NCBI RefSeq assembly: GCF_007991615.1 | Contig: NZ_BJYR01000020.1 | Span: 80,410-144,409, forward strand | DNA from: Novosphingobium sediminis | GTDB taxonomy: Bacteria; Pseudomonadota; Alphaproteobacteria; Sphingomonadales; Sphingomonadaceae | Length of the DNA stretch: 64,000 nt | Reading direction: 5' to 3' | Part shown: positions 51,604 through 59,962 of the stretch, piece after piece | Numbering within the stretch: position 1 is the stretch's first letter | How the letters are laid out: every line of letters begins with the position of its first letter | Notes under the pieces: generated by a model | What the model was told of the DNA's origin: nothing | Database searches by the model: none | The model's input: the letters and a program-made list of their open reading frames with translations, nothing else | Position numbers and translations under genes: made by a program

Positions 51604-51750
51604 ATGAAATTCTTCTGGCTCGTGCTGGCGATATCAGCATTTATTGCGCTTTTCTGGTGGGATCAGCTGCTTATGATGACCCTAAAGCGGCGATTTCTTC
51701 GTCGTGAAGACGACAAGCCCGCTCGGCGGCGGGGCTTAAAAGACAGATAA
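51604..51750 (+). CDS. Small single-span membrane peptide (48 residues)
   Basis: This short frame runs ATG at 51604 to TAA at 51748-51750. The product starts MKFFWLVLAISAFIALFWW, one clear transmembrane helix, then a basic cytoplasmic tail (LKRRFLRRED, ARRRGLKDR), giving an inside-positive N-out topology. AGGAA lies 7 bases before the start codon. The region 51471-51760 is visibly A+T-richer than its surroundings. No homologue is recognised. A 72-codon frame at 51489-51707 overlaps in another phase but has a less natural composition. The remaining DNA to the DUF983 gene stop (51751-51881) shows no gene. Confidence 0.5.
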   Translation: MKFFWLVLAISAFIALFWWDQLLMMTLKRRFLRREDDKPARRRGLKDR

Positions 51751-51881
51751 TCAGGATTGCTTGCAAACCGGGCTATCCGGCCTATCCGCCCCATTCGTAC
51801 CTCTACGGCCGACAGTTGCGAACTCGAAGCGCGCCGTCACAGGATGCCGACCGGGCGACTAGGAAATGGCTTCGCACCCGC

Positions 51882-52307
51882 TCAAGCTACTCCGGCCTCG
51901 GCCTTGCCCGAATGCCCGGCAAAACCCTGCATCCCCAGCCACCACTGCAGCGCGATCACGCCGCCCTTTGCGGGGCGCAGGATCGCGGCGATGAGGGCGG
52001 CGGCGATTGTAACCACGATCAGCATCATCGCCCATTCCGGCAGGTTTTCCATCTTGCCGATACCAATGATCACCGGCGCCATCAGGTGGCCCGTCAGCAG
52101 GATCGCGATGTAGGGCGGGAAATCGTCCGCCGCGTGCAGCGTCCAGTTCTGGCCGCACATCCGGCAGCGCTCGATGGGCTTCAGCCCACCCGCGAACAGG
52201 TGCGTGCCGCCGCAGCGCGGGCACTTGCCGGAAGCGCCACGGCCAATCGCATTCCAAACACTATGCGGCAGGATCGCAGGGTCAAGCGGGAGGGCGGCAT
52301 TTGGCAT
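51882..52307 (-). CDS. DUF983 zinc-ribbon membrane protein
   Basis: This 141-residue protein has a rubredoxin-like zinc ribbon (CPRCGGTHLF ... CRMCGQNW) followed by two hydrophobic segments (YIAILLTGHLMAPVIIGIG and MMLIVVTIAAALIAAIL), the layout of the DUF983 family common in alphaproteobacteria. The function is unknown. It starts at ATG 52307, 7 bp downstream of the der stop codon, so it is probably cotranscribed with der. Confidence 0.88.
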   Translation of the reverse strand: MPNAALPLDPAILPHSVWNAIGRGASGKCPRCGGTHLFAGGLKPIERCRMCGQNWTLHAADDFPPYIAILLTGHLMAPVIIGIGKMENLPEWAMMLIVVTIAAALIAAILRPAKGGVIALQWWLGMQGFAGHSGKAEAGVA

Positions 52308-52314
52308 GGCGGGC

Positions 52315-53709
52315 CTACTTCTTCGCAAACGGGTTGGTCGGGCTGCGCAAGGTCAGCCGGATCGGCACCGCATCGAAACCGAGTTCGCGGCGGATGCCGT
52401 TGATCAGATAGCGGCGATAGCTTTCGGGAAGCTGATCGAGCCGCGTGCCGAACATCACGAAGCTCGGCGGGCGGGTGCGCGCCTGCGTGATATAGCGCAA
52501 CTTGATGCGCTTGCCGCCCGGTGCCGGGGGCGGGTTGGCGGAAAGCGCATCATCGAACCAGCGATTGAGCGCCGAGGTCGGCACACGCTTCGACCATGCC
52601 GCGCGGATATCAAAGGCGGCGGTCAGAATCTGGTCGAGCCCCTTGCCCGTCCGCGCCGAAACCGCGAGCAGCGGCACGCCGCGCACTTGCGCAAGGCCAT
52701 CATCCAGCGCGGCGCGGATCCCGTTGAACAGGCCCGAAGGGTCCTCCGCAATGTCCCACTTGTTCACCGCGATCATCAGCGCGCGACCTTCTTCGAGCAC
52801 CATCGAGGCGATCTTGAGGTCCTGATGCTCCAGCCCACGCGTCGCATCGAGCAGCAGCACGACGACTTCGGCAAAATCGATGGCATGGCGCGCATCTGCG
52901 ACGGCCATCTTTTCCAGCTTCTCGGTGATTTGCGCCTTCTTGCGCATGCCGGCGGTGTCAATCAGGCGCACCGGGCGATAGCCATCGCGCGCGGCATCGA
53001 ACCACTGCCAATCAATCGCAATCGAATCGCGCGTGATCCCGGCTTCCGGCCCCGTCAGCAGCCGGTTCTCGCCGAGCAGCTTGTTGATGAGGGTGGACTT
53101 GCCCGCATTCGGGCGCCCGACAATAGCGAGCTTCAGGACCGATTCGGGATCGAACTCTTCCTCCTCCTCGCCTTCGGCAGGCGGAGCGGCATCGTCATGA
53201 TCGTCCTTGCCATCGCCCTCGATATGCGGGCGCAGCGCCTCGAACAGATCGGCAAGGCCCTGGCCATGTTCGGCTGAAAACGCCACCGGCTCGCCGAAGC
53301 CAAGCGCAAAGGCATCGTAAAGGCCCGGATCACCCGCGCGGCCTTCGGCCTTGTTGGCAAGGAGCACGATCGGCACCCGGCTGGAGCGCAGATAGCGTGC
53401 AATTTCCTCGTCGAGTGGGGTCACCCCGGCCCGCGCATCGATCACGAACAAGGCGACATCAGCACCGATCAGCGATGCTTCGGTCTGCTGGCGCATGCGG
53501 CCTGGCAGCGTTTCGGGGTCGAGGTCTTCCCAGCCCGCCGTGTCGACAATGGTGAACTTCATGCCGAGCAGATCCGCATCGCCAAAACGGCGGTCACGCG
53601 TCACGCCCGGCTGGTCGTCGACGAGCGCGAGCTTCTTGCCGACCAGCCGATTGAACAGCGTCGATTTCCCGACATTGGGCCGACCGATGATAATAACCTG
53701 AGGCAGCAT
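52315..53709 (-). CDS. der: Ribosome biogenesis GTPase Der (EngA)
   Basis: This 464-residue protein has two tandem Era-like GTPase domains, each with complete G motifs: GRPNVGKSTLFNRL (N-terminus), DTAGW, NKAEG, then GRPNAGKSTLINKL, DTAGMRKKA and NKWD. A KH-like domain closes the chain. An acidic linker of about 20 residues (DDAAPPAEGEEEEEFDPE) separates the G domains. Der is an essential assembly factor of the 50S subunit. It is a chromosomal marker: the island ends before it. Confidence 0.97.
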   Translation of the reverse strand: MLPQVIIIGRPNVGKSTLFNRLVGKKLALVDDQPGVTRDRRFGDADLLGMKFTIVDTAGWEDLDPETLPGRMRQQTEASLIGADVALFVIDARAGVTPLDEEIARYLRSSRVPIVLLANKAEGRAGDPGLYDAFALGFGEPVAFSAEHGQGLADLFEALRPHIEGDGKDDHDDAAPPAEGEEEEEFDPESVLKLAIVGRPNAGKSTLINKLLGENRLLTGPEAGITRDSIAIDWQWFDAARDGYRPVRLIDTAGMRKKAQITEKLEKMAVADARHAIDFAEVVVLLLDATRGLEHQDLKIASMVLEEGRALMIAVNKWDIAEDPSGLFNGIRAALDDGLAQVRGVPLLAVSARTGKGLDQILTAAFDIRAAWSKRVPTSALNRWFDDALSANPPPAPGGKRIKLRYITQARTRPPSFVMFGTRLDQLPESYRRYLINGIRRELGFDAVPIRLTLRSPTNPFAKK

Positions 53710-53843
53710 GGCCCTCCCGTGGCCCCATCGCGCCCGGAACGCAAGCGCAGCGTGGCATGGCCGTTCATCCGGGCGAGGTGATTAAGAGGCATTAACCAGC
53801 TTCGCTTTAGCAGCTTTAACCACGCGGCGGCAAAGGTGCCGGC

Positions 53844-54626
53844 ATGAGCCCGGCCCCCCTGCGACTCGCATCCCTCCTTCTGCTCGCCGCGATTCCCTCG
53901 CTGGCTGAAGCGCGTCCGATAGCCCCCGATCCGGCAGGCGCGAGCGATGACGGCACGGAAGAGAGCACCCGCGATTTCGCGCTGCCCTATATTCAATGCG
54001 TGCCCTATGCCCGCAAGGTCAGCGGTATTCAGCTCTATGGCGATGCCCATACCTGGTGGGATCAGGCCGCTGGCCGCTATGCCCGCGGCACCCGGCCCAA
54101 AGTGGGCGCGGTTATCGCGTTTCGCCCTTACGGGGCGATGCGTCTTGGCCACGTTGCCGCTGTCAGCCGCGTCATCGATTCGCGCACCGTGCTGCTGCGC
54201 CACGCCAACTGGTCCCCCATCGATGGGCGGCGCGGGCAGATGGAAGACAATGTCCGCGCGGTGGACGTCTCGCCCGACAATGACTGGAGCGAGGTGCGCG
54301 TGTGGTATGCCCCGCTTGGCGGGCTTGGCACCACGCACTGGCCGGTGGAAGGCTTCATCTACAACCAGAAGCCGCTGCGCAATGAGCGACTGGCCGTACT
54401 CGCTTCCGCTGACGCGCCAAAGGCGACCTACACCTCGCGGATCGGGCCCGACTTCTTGAAGGGTATCGTGCCGGAGCCGAGCCGCACGGCGACGCGCCGT
54501 ACGCTGGCTGCGCGCGTTACCGTGAAGGCCGAAGCCAAGCCGCATGAGGAAGACCGCACCCTCACGGTTTCCCCAAGCCTTGCCCGCGATCCGATTGGCC
54601 GGATCATCGCCAGCCGCGTGCGCTGA
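53844..54626 (+). CDS. Secreted CHAP-domain protein
   Basis: This 260-residue protein has a signal peptide (LRLASLLLLAAIPSLAEARP) and a CHAP amidase/endopeptidase domain: catalytic Cys in YIQCVPYARKVSG and His in RLGHVAAVSRV, with GDAHTWWDQAAGRYARG between them. CHAP enzymes cut peptidoglycan stem peptides or amides. The last 70 residues are basic and low in motifs. It is divergent from der, with a 134-bp gap that must hold both promoters. Confidence 0.88.
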   Translation: MSPAPLRLASLLLLAAIPSLAEARPIAPDPAGASDDGTEESTRDFALPYIQCVPYARKVSGIQLYGDAHTWWDQAAGRYARGTRPKVGAVIAFRPYGAMRLGHVAAVSRVIDSRTVLLRHANWSPIDGRRGQMEDNVRAVDVSPDNDWSEVRVWYAPLGGLGTTHWPVEGFIYNQKPLRNERLAVLASADAPKATYTSRIGPDFLKGIVPEPSRTATRRTLAARVTVKAEAKPHEEDRTLTVSPSLARDPIGRIIASRVR

Positions 54627-54660
54627 GCCAGGTTCCAGAAGAACACGCGCGAGCACCAGC

Positions 54661-54695
54661 CCCGCTCACCCTTCGACATGCTCAGGGTAAGCGGG
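54661..54695. repeat. Repeat family C, single arm (copy 3)
   Basis: CCCGCTCACCCTTCGACATG and CTCAGGGTAAGCGGG form one imperfect stem. The sequence matches the right arm of the elements at 23249 and 26732. It lies between the convergent CHAP and mmsB genes, where it could end both transcripts. Confidence 0.7.
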
Positions 54696-54723
54696 ACTTG
54701 GGTAGTTTCGAGACGTCTTCGCT

Positions 54724-55593
54724 TCAAAGCGTCTTGATGATCGCCGAGAAGTCCATCCCGCCGTTTCCGGCTGCATCAAACGCGGCGTAAAGTTCAGCCG
54801 CCCGCGAGCCCATCGGCACGTCAGCGCCCGCCGTTTTGGCCGCTTCCATCGCCAGCTTGAGGTCCTTGAGCATCAGCGCGGTGGCAAAGCCGCCCTGATA
54901 GCCGTTGTCCGCAGGCGTCGTCGGGCCGACACCCGGGACCGGGCAGTAGCTCGTCATCGACCAGCACTGGCCCGAGGCCTTAGACGAGATGTCGAAGAAG
55001 GTCTGGAGATCGAGCCCCAGCTTCTCGGCCATCGCAAAGGTCTCGCAGGTCGCGATCATCGAGGCGCCGAGCAGCATGTTGTTGCAGATCTTGGCCGCCT
55101 GACCCGCGCCGCTGTCACCGGCGTGAATCACCGCCTTGCCCATCGCGGCAAGGATCGGCTCGCCCCGCGCGAAGGCATCCGCGCTGCCGCCGACCATGAA
55201 CGTCAGCGTGCCGCCATTGGCCGCCGCGATGCCGCCCGAAACAGGCGCATCGACCATGGCATAGCCCGCGTCCGCCGCCAGCGTGGCGACTTCGCGCGCG
55301 GTGGCGACGTCGATGGTCGAGCAATCGAGCAGCAGCGCCGAGGTCGGAGCGTGGCCGATCACATCAGCGGTGTAGACCGCCTTCACGATGGCGCCGTTGG
55401 GCAGCATCGAGACGACAGCATCCGCACCCTGCACCGCTTCCTTCACCGAAGTGTAGGTGGTGCAGCCGTTTTCCTTCGCGCGCGCCAGCGCCGCTTCGGC
55501 AAGATCGAAGGCGTGGACGTCATGCCCCGCCTTGACCAGATTCGCGGCCATGCCGCCGCCCATGTTGCCCAGGCCGATAAATGCAATTTTCAT
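54724..55593 (-). CDS. mmsB: 3-Hydroxyisobutyrate dehydrogenase
   Basis: This 289-residue enzyme has the N-terminal GLGNMGGGMAANLVKAG, the substrate motif APVSGGIAAANGG and the catalytic Lys in GAGQAAKICNNMLLG. It oxidises 3-hydroxyisobutyrate to methylmalonate semialdehyde with NAD in valine breakdown. It is the last gene of the minus operon 58715->54724. Its ribosome site (GGGGAG) is supplied by the edge of the family D repeat at 55601-55697, which sits between it and the hydratase gene. Confidence 0.93.
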   Translation of the reverse strand: MKIAFIGLGNMGGGMAANLVKAGHDVHAFDLAEAALARAKENGCTTYTSVKEAVQGADAVVSMLPNGAIVKAVYTADVIGHAPTSALLLDCSTIDVATAREVATLAADAGYAMVDAPVSGGIAAANGGTLTFMVGGSADAFARGEPILAAMGKAVIHAGDSGAGQAAKICNNMLLGASMIATCETFAMAEKLGLDLQTFFDISSKASGQCWSMTSYCPVPGVGPTTPADNGYQGGFATALMLKDLKLAMEAAKTAGADVPMGSRAAELYAAFDAAGNGGMDFSAIIKTL

Positions 55594-55600
55594 AAAATCT

Positions 55601-55697
55601 CCCCTCCCGCTTGCGGGAGGGGCCGGGGGTGGGCCTCCTCCCAGAAATGTCGTGGGCCAACCGGCCCACCCCTACCCCCTCCCGCATGCGGGAGGGG
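55601..55697. repeat. Paired palindromes (repeat family D) inside the valine operon
   Basis: The palindromes CCCCTCCCGCTTGCGGGAGG (55601-55622) and CCCCCTCCCGCATGCGGGAG (55675-55697) flank a middle whose ends (GGCCGGGGGTGGGCC, GGCCCACCCCTACC) also pair. The element lies between the enoyl-CoA hydratase stop and mmsB, on the operon transcript, and contributes the mmsB ribosome site. Confidence 0.8.
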
Positions 55698-55706
55698 AAC
55701 TGAAGG

Positions 55707-56489
55707 TTATTTCCCCTTCCACACGCCGGGGCGCTTTTCGATGAAGGCGGCCATGCCTTCGGCCTTGTCCTCGGTCGCGGTGAGGATCTGGAATACGCGG
55801 CGTTCGAACAGGATACCCTGATCGAGGGTCATCTCGAACGCGGCGTTGACCATTTCCTTGTTGGCGATGGCGGCTACCGGAGGCATCCCGGCGATCACTT
55901 CGGCCGTCTTGAGCGCCTCGTCCAGCAGATCAGCCAGCGGCACGACCCGTGTGACAAGCCCCGAACGCTCGGCCTCGACTGCATCCATCATCCGGCTGGT
56001 AAGGCACATGTCCATCGCCTTGGCCTTGCCCACCGCGCGGGTCAGGCGCTGCGAACCGCCCATGCCGGGTGCTACGCCGAGCTTGATCTCGGGCTGGCCG
56101 AACTTGGCGTTTTCCGAAGCGATGATGAAGTCCGCCATCATGGCGAGTTCGCACCCTCCGCCAAGCGCGAAGCCGTTGACCGCCGCGATCCACGGCTTGC
56201 GCGTGGTCTTCACGAGGTGGCTGGTCCAGCGCGAGAAGAAGTCGCCGGTGTAGAATTCGGTCGCGGCCTTGTCGGCCATTTCCTTGATGTCGGCACCTGC
56301 AGCAAAGGCCTTCTCGCCCGAACCGGTCAGTACCGCGCAGCGCTGCGATGCGTCGGCCTCATAGGCACCGAAGGCCACGATCAGCTCTTCGAGCACCTGC
56401 GAATTAAGCGCATTCAGCGACTTCGGGCGGTTGAGCGTGATGAGCGTGACTGCGCCGCGCTGTTCAACCAGGATCGTCTCATAGGTCAT
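55707..56489 (-). CDS. Enoyl-CoA hydratase
   Basis: This 260-residue crotonase has KAFAAGADIKEMAD (oxyanion loop), GGGCELAMMADFIIAS and the two catalytic Glu segments (GQPEIKLGVAPGMGG). It hydrates methacrylyl-CoA or other short enoyl-CoA. The ATG at 56489 overlaps the stop of the hydrolase gene upstream (ATGA); a longer frame to 56501 is less likely. It is in operon with the isobutyryl-CoA dehydrogenase-like and 3-hydroxyisobutyryl-CoA hydrolase genes. Confidence 0.93.
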   Translation of the reverse strand: MTYETILVEQRGAVTLITLNRPKSLNALNSQVLEELIVAFGAYEADASQRCAVLTGSGEKAFAAGADIKEMADKAATEFYTGDFFSRWTSHLVKTTRKPWIAAVNGFALGGGCELAMMADFIIASENAKFGQPEIKLGVAPGMGGSQRLTRAVGKAKAMDMCLTSRMMDAVEAERSGLVTRVVPLADLLDEALKTAEVIAGMPPVAAIANKEMVNAAFEMTLDQGILFERRVFQILTATEDKAEGMAAFIEKRPGVWKGK

Positions 56490-57532
56490 AGGGGGCTCCA
56501 TTCCTCGTTCTCAGGCAGGGGCGCGAAGATCGCGTCCAGCAGTTCGTCAGTCACGCCTTCGGGCGTTGCCGGGTCCCACTTGGGGGCATTGTCCTTGTCC
56601 ACGATCACCGCGCGCACGCCTTCGGCAAAATCGGGGCGCAGCAGCACGCGGCTGCAGATCCGGTATTCCATCGCCATGTTCGCGGCGAAATCAGGGAGCG
56701 TGAGGCTCGTCGCCAATTGGCGCAGCGCGACCTTGCAGGTCTGCGGGCTCTTGGCGTGGAGGGCCTTGAGCGTCGCGGCCGCAAACTCGCTGCCATCGGC
56801 TTCGAGGGCAGCGAGGATATCCTCGTAGCGGTCCGATGCGAACATGCGGGCGATATCGTCCGCCTGCGCCGCGATCTTGGGCTCGGGCGGGACGGCGGCG
56901 GCTTCATGCAGGATTGCCGGGATATTGCCCGGGTTTGCTGCGATCTTGGCCTTCACTTCAGCAATGGCAGCCGAGGGCAGGTAATGCGTGGCGGAACCGG
57001 CCCAAAGGCATTCGGACCCGTCCATCCGCGCGCCGGTCAGCGCGAGATACTGGCCGAGCCGCCCCTTCATGCGCGAAAGGAACCAGCCGCCGCCGACATC
57101 AGGGAACAGGCCGATGCCGGTCTCGGGCATGGCAAGGCGCGTGTTCTCGGTCGCGACGCGGTAGCGCGCCGGATCGGCAATGCCGACACCGCCGCCCATC
57201 GTGATCCCGTCCATGAAAGCCACGATGGGCTTTTCGTAGGTCATGATCAGATGGTTGAGGCGGTACTCGTCGAAGAAGAACTTGCGGCCTGAAACGCCGT
57301 CGTCATTCAGCGCCGAATTGCGCAGGAAGGCGATATCGCCGCCCGCGCAGAAGCCGCGGCCTTCCGAATGGTCGATAATCACTGCGCCGACCGCAGGATC
57401 ATCGCGCCACCTCAGCAGCGCTTCGGTCATGCCGTCCACCATCGCCCGATTGAGCGCATGGATCGCCTTGGGCCGGTTGAGCGAGAGCACGCCCATCCCG
57501 CCCTCGACGCGCACCAGAATCTCTTCGGTCAT
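56486..57532 (-). CDS. 3-Hydroxyisobutyryl-CoA hydrolase
   Basis: This 348-residue member of the crotonase superfamily is longer than a hydratase, as expected for HIBCH. It has GRGFCAGGDIAFLRN, GGGVGIADPARYRV and the catalytic segment PETGIGLFPDVGGGWFLSRM, plus the C-terminal region typical of HIBCH (RICSRVLLRPDFAEGVRAVI). It releases free 3-hydroxyisobutyrate for MmsB. Its start is 37 bp downstream of the acyl-CoA dehydrogenase stop; its stop overlaps the hydratase start. Confidence 0.92.
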   Translation of the reverse strand: MTEEILVRVEGGMGVLSLNRPKAIHALNRAMVDGMTEALLRWRDDPAVGAVIIDHSEGRGFCAGGDIAFLRNSALNDDGVSGRKFFFDEYRLNHLIMTYEKPIVAFMDGITMGGGVGIADPARYRVATENTRLAMPETGIGLFPDVGGGWFLSRMKGRLGQYLALTGARMDGSECLWAGSATHYLPSAAIAEVKAKIAANPGNIPAILHEAAAVPPEPKIAAQADDIARMFASDRYEDILAALEADGSEFAAATLKALHAKSPQTCKVALRQLATSLTLPDFAANMAMEYRICSRVLLRPDFAEGVRAVIVDKDNAPKWDPATPEGVTDELLDAIFAPLPENEEWSPL

Positions 57533-57569
57533 TGCTTGGCCCTCTCCCTCAATACTTTACTGGCCCCGA

Positions 57570-58715
57570 TCATTGCCGCAGCAGATCGCGCCCGACGATC
57601 AGCTTCATCACCTCGTTGGTGCCTTCGAGGATGCGGTGGACGCGCAGGTCGCGCCAGAAACGCTCGATCGGATAGTCCTTGAGGTAGCCGTAGCCGCCGA
57701 AGATCTGCAGCGCGCGGTCAACCACCGAAGAGCCGGTGTCGGTCGCCAGCTTTTTGGCCATCGCGGAAAAGCGCGTCTTGTCGGGCGCATTGCTCGTCAC
57801 CTTGGCCGCTGCAAGATAGAGTAGCGCGCGCGCGGCTTCGAGGTCGGTCGCCATGTCAGCCAACTGGAACTGCGTGTTCTGGAACTCGGCGATGGGCTGG
57901 CCGAACTGGCTGCGTTCCTTGGCGTACTTGATCGCTTCATCGAGGCAGCGCTGCGCGCCGCCGAGCGAGCACGCGCCGATGTTGAGGCGCCCGCCGTCGA
58001 GCCCCGCCATGGCAAAGCGGAAGCCATCGCCTTCCGCGCCGACGCGATTGGCTACGGGCACCTTGACGTTCTCGAGAATGACCTGCGCGGTGGGCGAGGA
58101 ATTCCAGCCCAGCTTCCGCTCGGGCGCGCCGAAGTTGACGCCCGGCATGTCCTTCTCGATGACGAGGCACGAAATGCCCTTCGGACCCGCTTCGCCGGTG
58201 CGCACCATCGTCACGTAGATGTCGCTCACGCCGCCGCCCGAGATGAACTGCTTGGTGCCGTTCACCACATAGTGATCGCCTTCAAGCTTCGCCGTCGTGC
58301 GCAGTGCCGCCGCGTCCGAGCCCGAACCCGGCTCGGTCAGGCAGTAGCTGGCGATCTTGTCCATCGTGATGAGCTCGGGGAGGTAGCGCGCTTTGATCTC
58401 CGCGCCGCCGAACCGGTCGATCATCCACGAGGCCATATTGTGGATCGAGATGAACGCGCTCGTGCTGGGGCAGCCATAGGCCATGGCTTCCATGATCAGT
58501 GCTGAATCGAGCCGGCCAAGCCCGATGCCGCCGCTCTCCTCGCTGACGTAGATCGAGGCGAAGCCCAGTTCGGCCGCCGCCTTGATCGTTTCGCGCGGGA
58601 ACATGTGCTCCTCGTCCCACTGCGCCGCATAGGGCGTGATCGCGTCGGCGGTGAAGCGCCGCGCCATCTCCTGAATGGCGATCTGGTCGTCGGTAAGGGC
58701 GAACTGGTCGGTCAT
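57570..58715 (-). CDS. Acyl-CoA dehydrogenase (isobutyryl-CoA dehydrogenase-like)
   Basis: This 381-residue FAD enzyme has CLTEPGSGSDAAALRT, GTKQFISGGG and, at the C-terminus, RDLRVHRILEGTNEVMKLIVGRDLLRQ, with the catalytic Glu in EGTNE. The operon context (HIBCH, hydratase, mmsB) indicates isobutyryl-CoA as substrate, giving methacrylyl-CoA. Electrons go to ETF, not encoded here. It is the first gene of the minus operon; 107 bp separate it from the divergent AraC gene. Confidence 0.92.
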   Translation of the reverse strand: MTDQFALTDDQIAIQEMARRFTADAITPYAAQWDEEHMFPRETIKAAAELGFASIYVSEESGGIGLGRLDSALIMEAMAYGCPSTSAFISIHNMASWMIDRFGGAEIKARYLPELITMDKIASYCLTEPGSGSDAAALRTTAKLEGDHYVVNGTKQFISGGGVSDIYVTMVRTGEAGPKGISCLVIEKDMPGVNFGAPERKLGWNSSPTAQVILENVKVPVANRVGAEGDGFRFAMAGLDGGRLNIGACSLGGAQRCLDEAIKYAKERSQFGQPIAEFQNTQFQLADMATDLEAARALLYLAAAKVTSNAPDKTRFSAMAKKLATDTGSSVVDRALQIFGGYGYLKDYPIERFWRDLRVHRILEGTNEVMKLIVGRDLLRQ

Positions 58716-58822
58716 GCTCTGGCCTTGGCTTGCAGTGAGGGGGAATAGCCGCGTCCTAGCCGAAGCGCCGGACGTGGCAAGTGATGGACCTTGGGGCGAG
58801 CGCGCGCCATAACCGGGCGCGC

Positions 58823-59869
58823 ATGGAAAGTCTCGATACCGCGCTTCGCTTGATCGCCATCGGCCAGCTCATGCTGATCGCGCTGGTCGTCTGGCGCAGT
58901 GCGGCCTCGCCGCCGCTGCGACGCATAACCGTGCTGCTGCTGGTTTCGGTGATCGGCTACCTGATCAATTCGGGGCCAGCGTTTCCGGAACTGCCGCCGC
59001 CGATGCGGCTTGTCGTGGTGCTCGCCAGCAATCTCGCCGCGCTGTTCCTGTGGCTGTTCGCCCACGCGATGTTCGATCGCAGCCCGGACCGCCGCATCAC
59101 GCTGGCCGCAAGCGTGCTCATCGTAGGCAGCGTGCTCGTCTTTGTCTTCAAGCGCTGGACGGGCGCGCTGATCCCGGTAGCCGATCTGATCGGCCATGCC
59201 GTCTCCGCTCTGCTGGCCATTCACGCCGTGGTGATTGCCGTGACCGAGCGCGACGACGATCTTGTCGAAGCGCGCCGCCGCTTCAGGCTCGCCTTCGTGC
59301 TGATCGTCGCGGGCCTTGCCATGTTCGTCCTCGCCAGCGAAGCGTGGTTCGGCTTCGGCTATGAGCCGGTGTGGATGCTCACCGCGCAGACCCTGCTTAT
59401 TGCGGTTGCGGTCATGGTGATCGGCACGGCCATGCTGGAGGCCGATCCCGCACTCCTCGCCCCGCCACGCTTGCCCGGCGAACAGCCGCTTGCGGATGAC
59501 TGGAGCCCTGCCGAGCGCGTCCTCAATGGCAAGCTGGATGCCGCGATGGCGGGCCGCGTCTGGCTCGAACCCGGCCTCACCATCGGCCTGCTCGCGGGCA
59601 AGCTCGATGTGCCCGAGCACCGGTTGCGTGCGCTGATCAACCGCCGCCTTGGCCACCGCAACTTCTCGGCCTTCCTCAATGCGCACCGCATCGCGGAAGC
59701 AAGGGCCGTGCTCGCCGATCCGAAGCGAGTCGACCTGCCCGTGCTCACCATCGCGATGGACCTCGGCTACGGCTCGCTCGCACCGTTCAACCGCGCCTTC
59801 CGCGAGGCCGTGGGGCAGACACCCACGGAATTCCGCCGAGCAGCCTTCGCCGAACCTGAAAAACACTGA
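58823..59869 (+). CDS. AraC-family regulator with a membrane-spanning N-terminus
   Basis: This 348-residue protein has about six or seven hydrophobic helices in the first 215 residues (for example LRLIAIGQLMLIALVVW, ITVLLLVSVIGYLI, LVVVLASNLAALFLWLFAHAM, TAQTLLIAVAVMVIGTAML). A soluble linker and a C-terminal AraC DNA-binding domain follow (LDVPEHRLRALINRRLGHRN, LTIAMDLGYGSLAPFNRAF, GQTPTEFRRA). It resembles membrane-bound AraC regulators that sense signals at the inner membrane. It is divergent from the isobutyryl-CoA dehydrogenase operon and lies 93 bp ahead of the sterol desaturase gene, either of which it may control. Confidence 0.9.
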   Translation: MESLDTALRLIAIGQLMLIALVVWRSAASPPLRRITVLLLVSVIGYLINSGPAFPELPPPMRLVVVLASNLAALFLWLFAHAMFDRSPDRRITLAASVLIVGSVLVFVFKRWTGALIPVADLIGHAVSALLAIHAVVIAVTERDDDLVEARRRFRLAFVLIVAGLAMFVLASEAWFGFGYEPVWMLTAQTLLIAVAVMVIGTAMLEADPALLAPPRLPGEQPLADDWSPAERVLNGKLDAAMAGRVWLEPGLTIGLLAGKLDVPEHRLRALINRRLGHRNFSAFLNAHRIAEARAVLADPKRVDLPVLTIAMDLGYGSLAPFNRAFREAVGQTPTEFRRAAFAEPEKH

Positions 59870-59962
59870 TCGATTCCGAAAAGCATCAGCATTTTCGGCC
59901 AGCGCGGAGCCGCCATGCCGCCGCCATGCGACAAGCCGGGCATCCCCTTCCCGGAGTGCCCC

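Noticed and set aside
51489..51707. A 72-codon frame in the low-GC pocket
   Set aside because: It overlaps the 48-codon frame in another phase, which has a better ribosome site and a coherent membrane-helix-plus-basic-tail composition.
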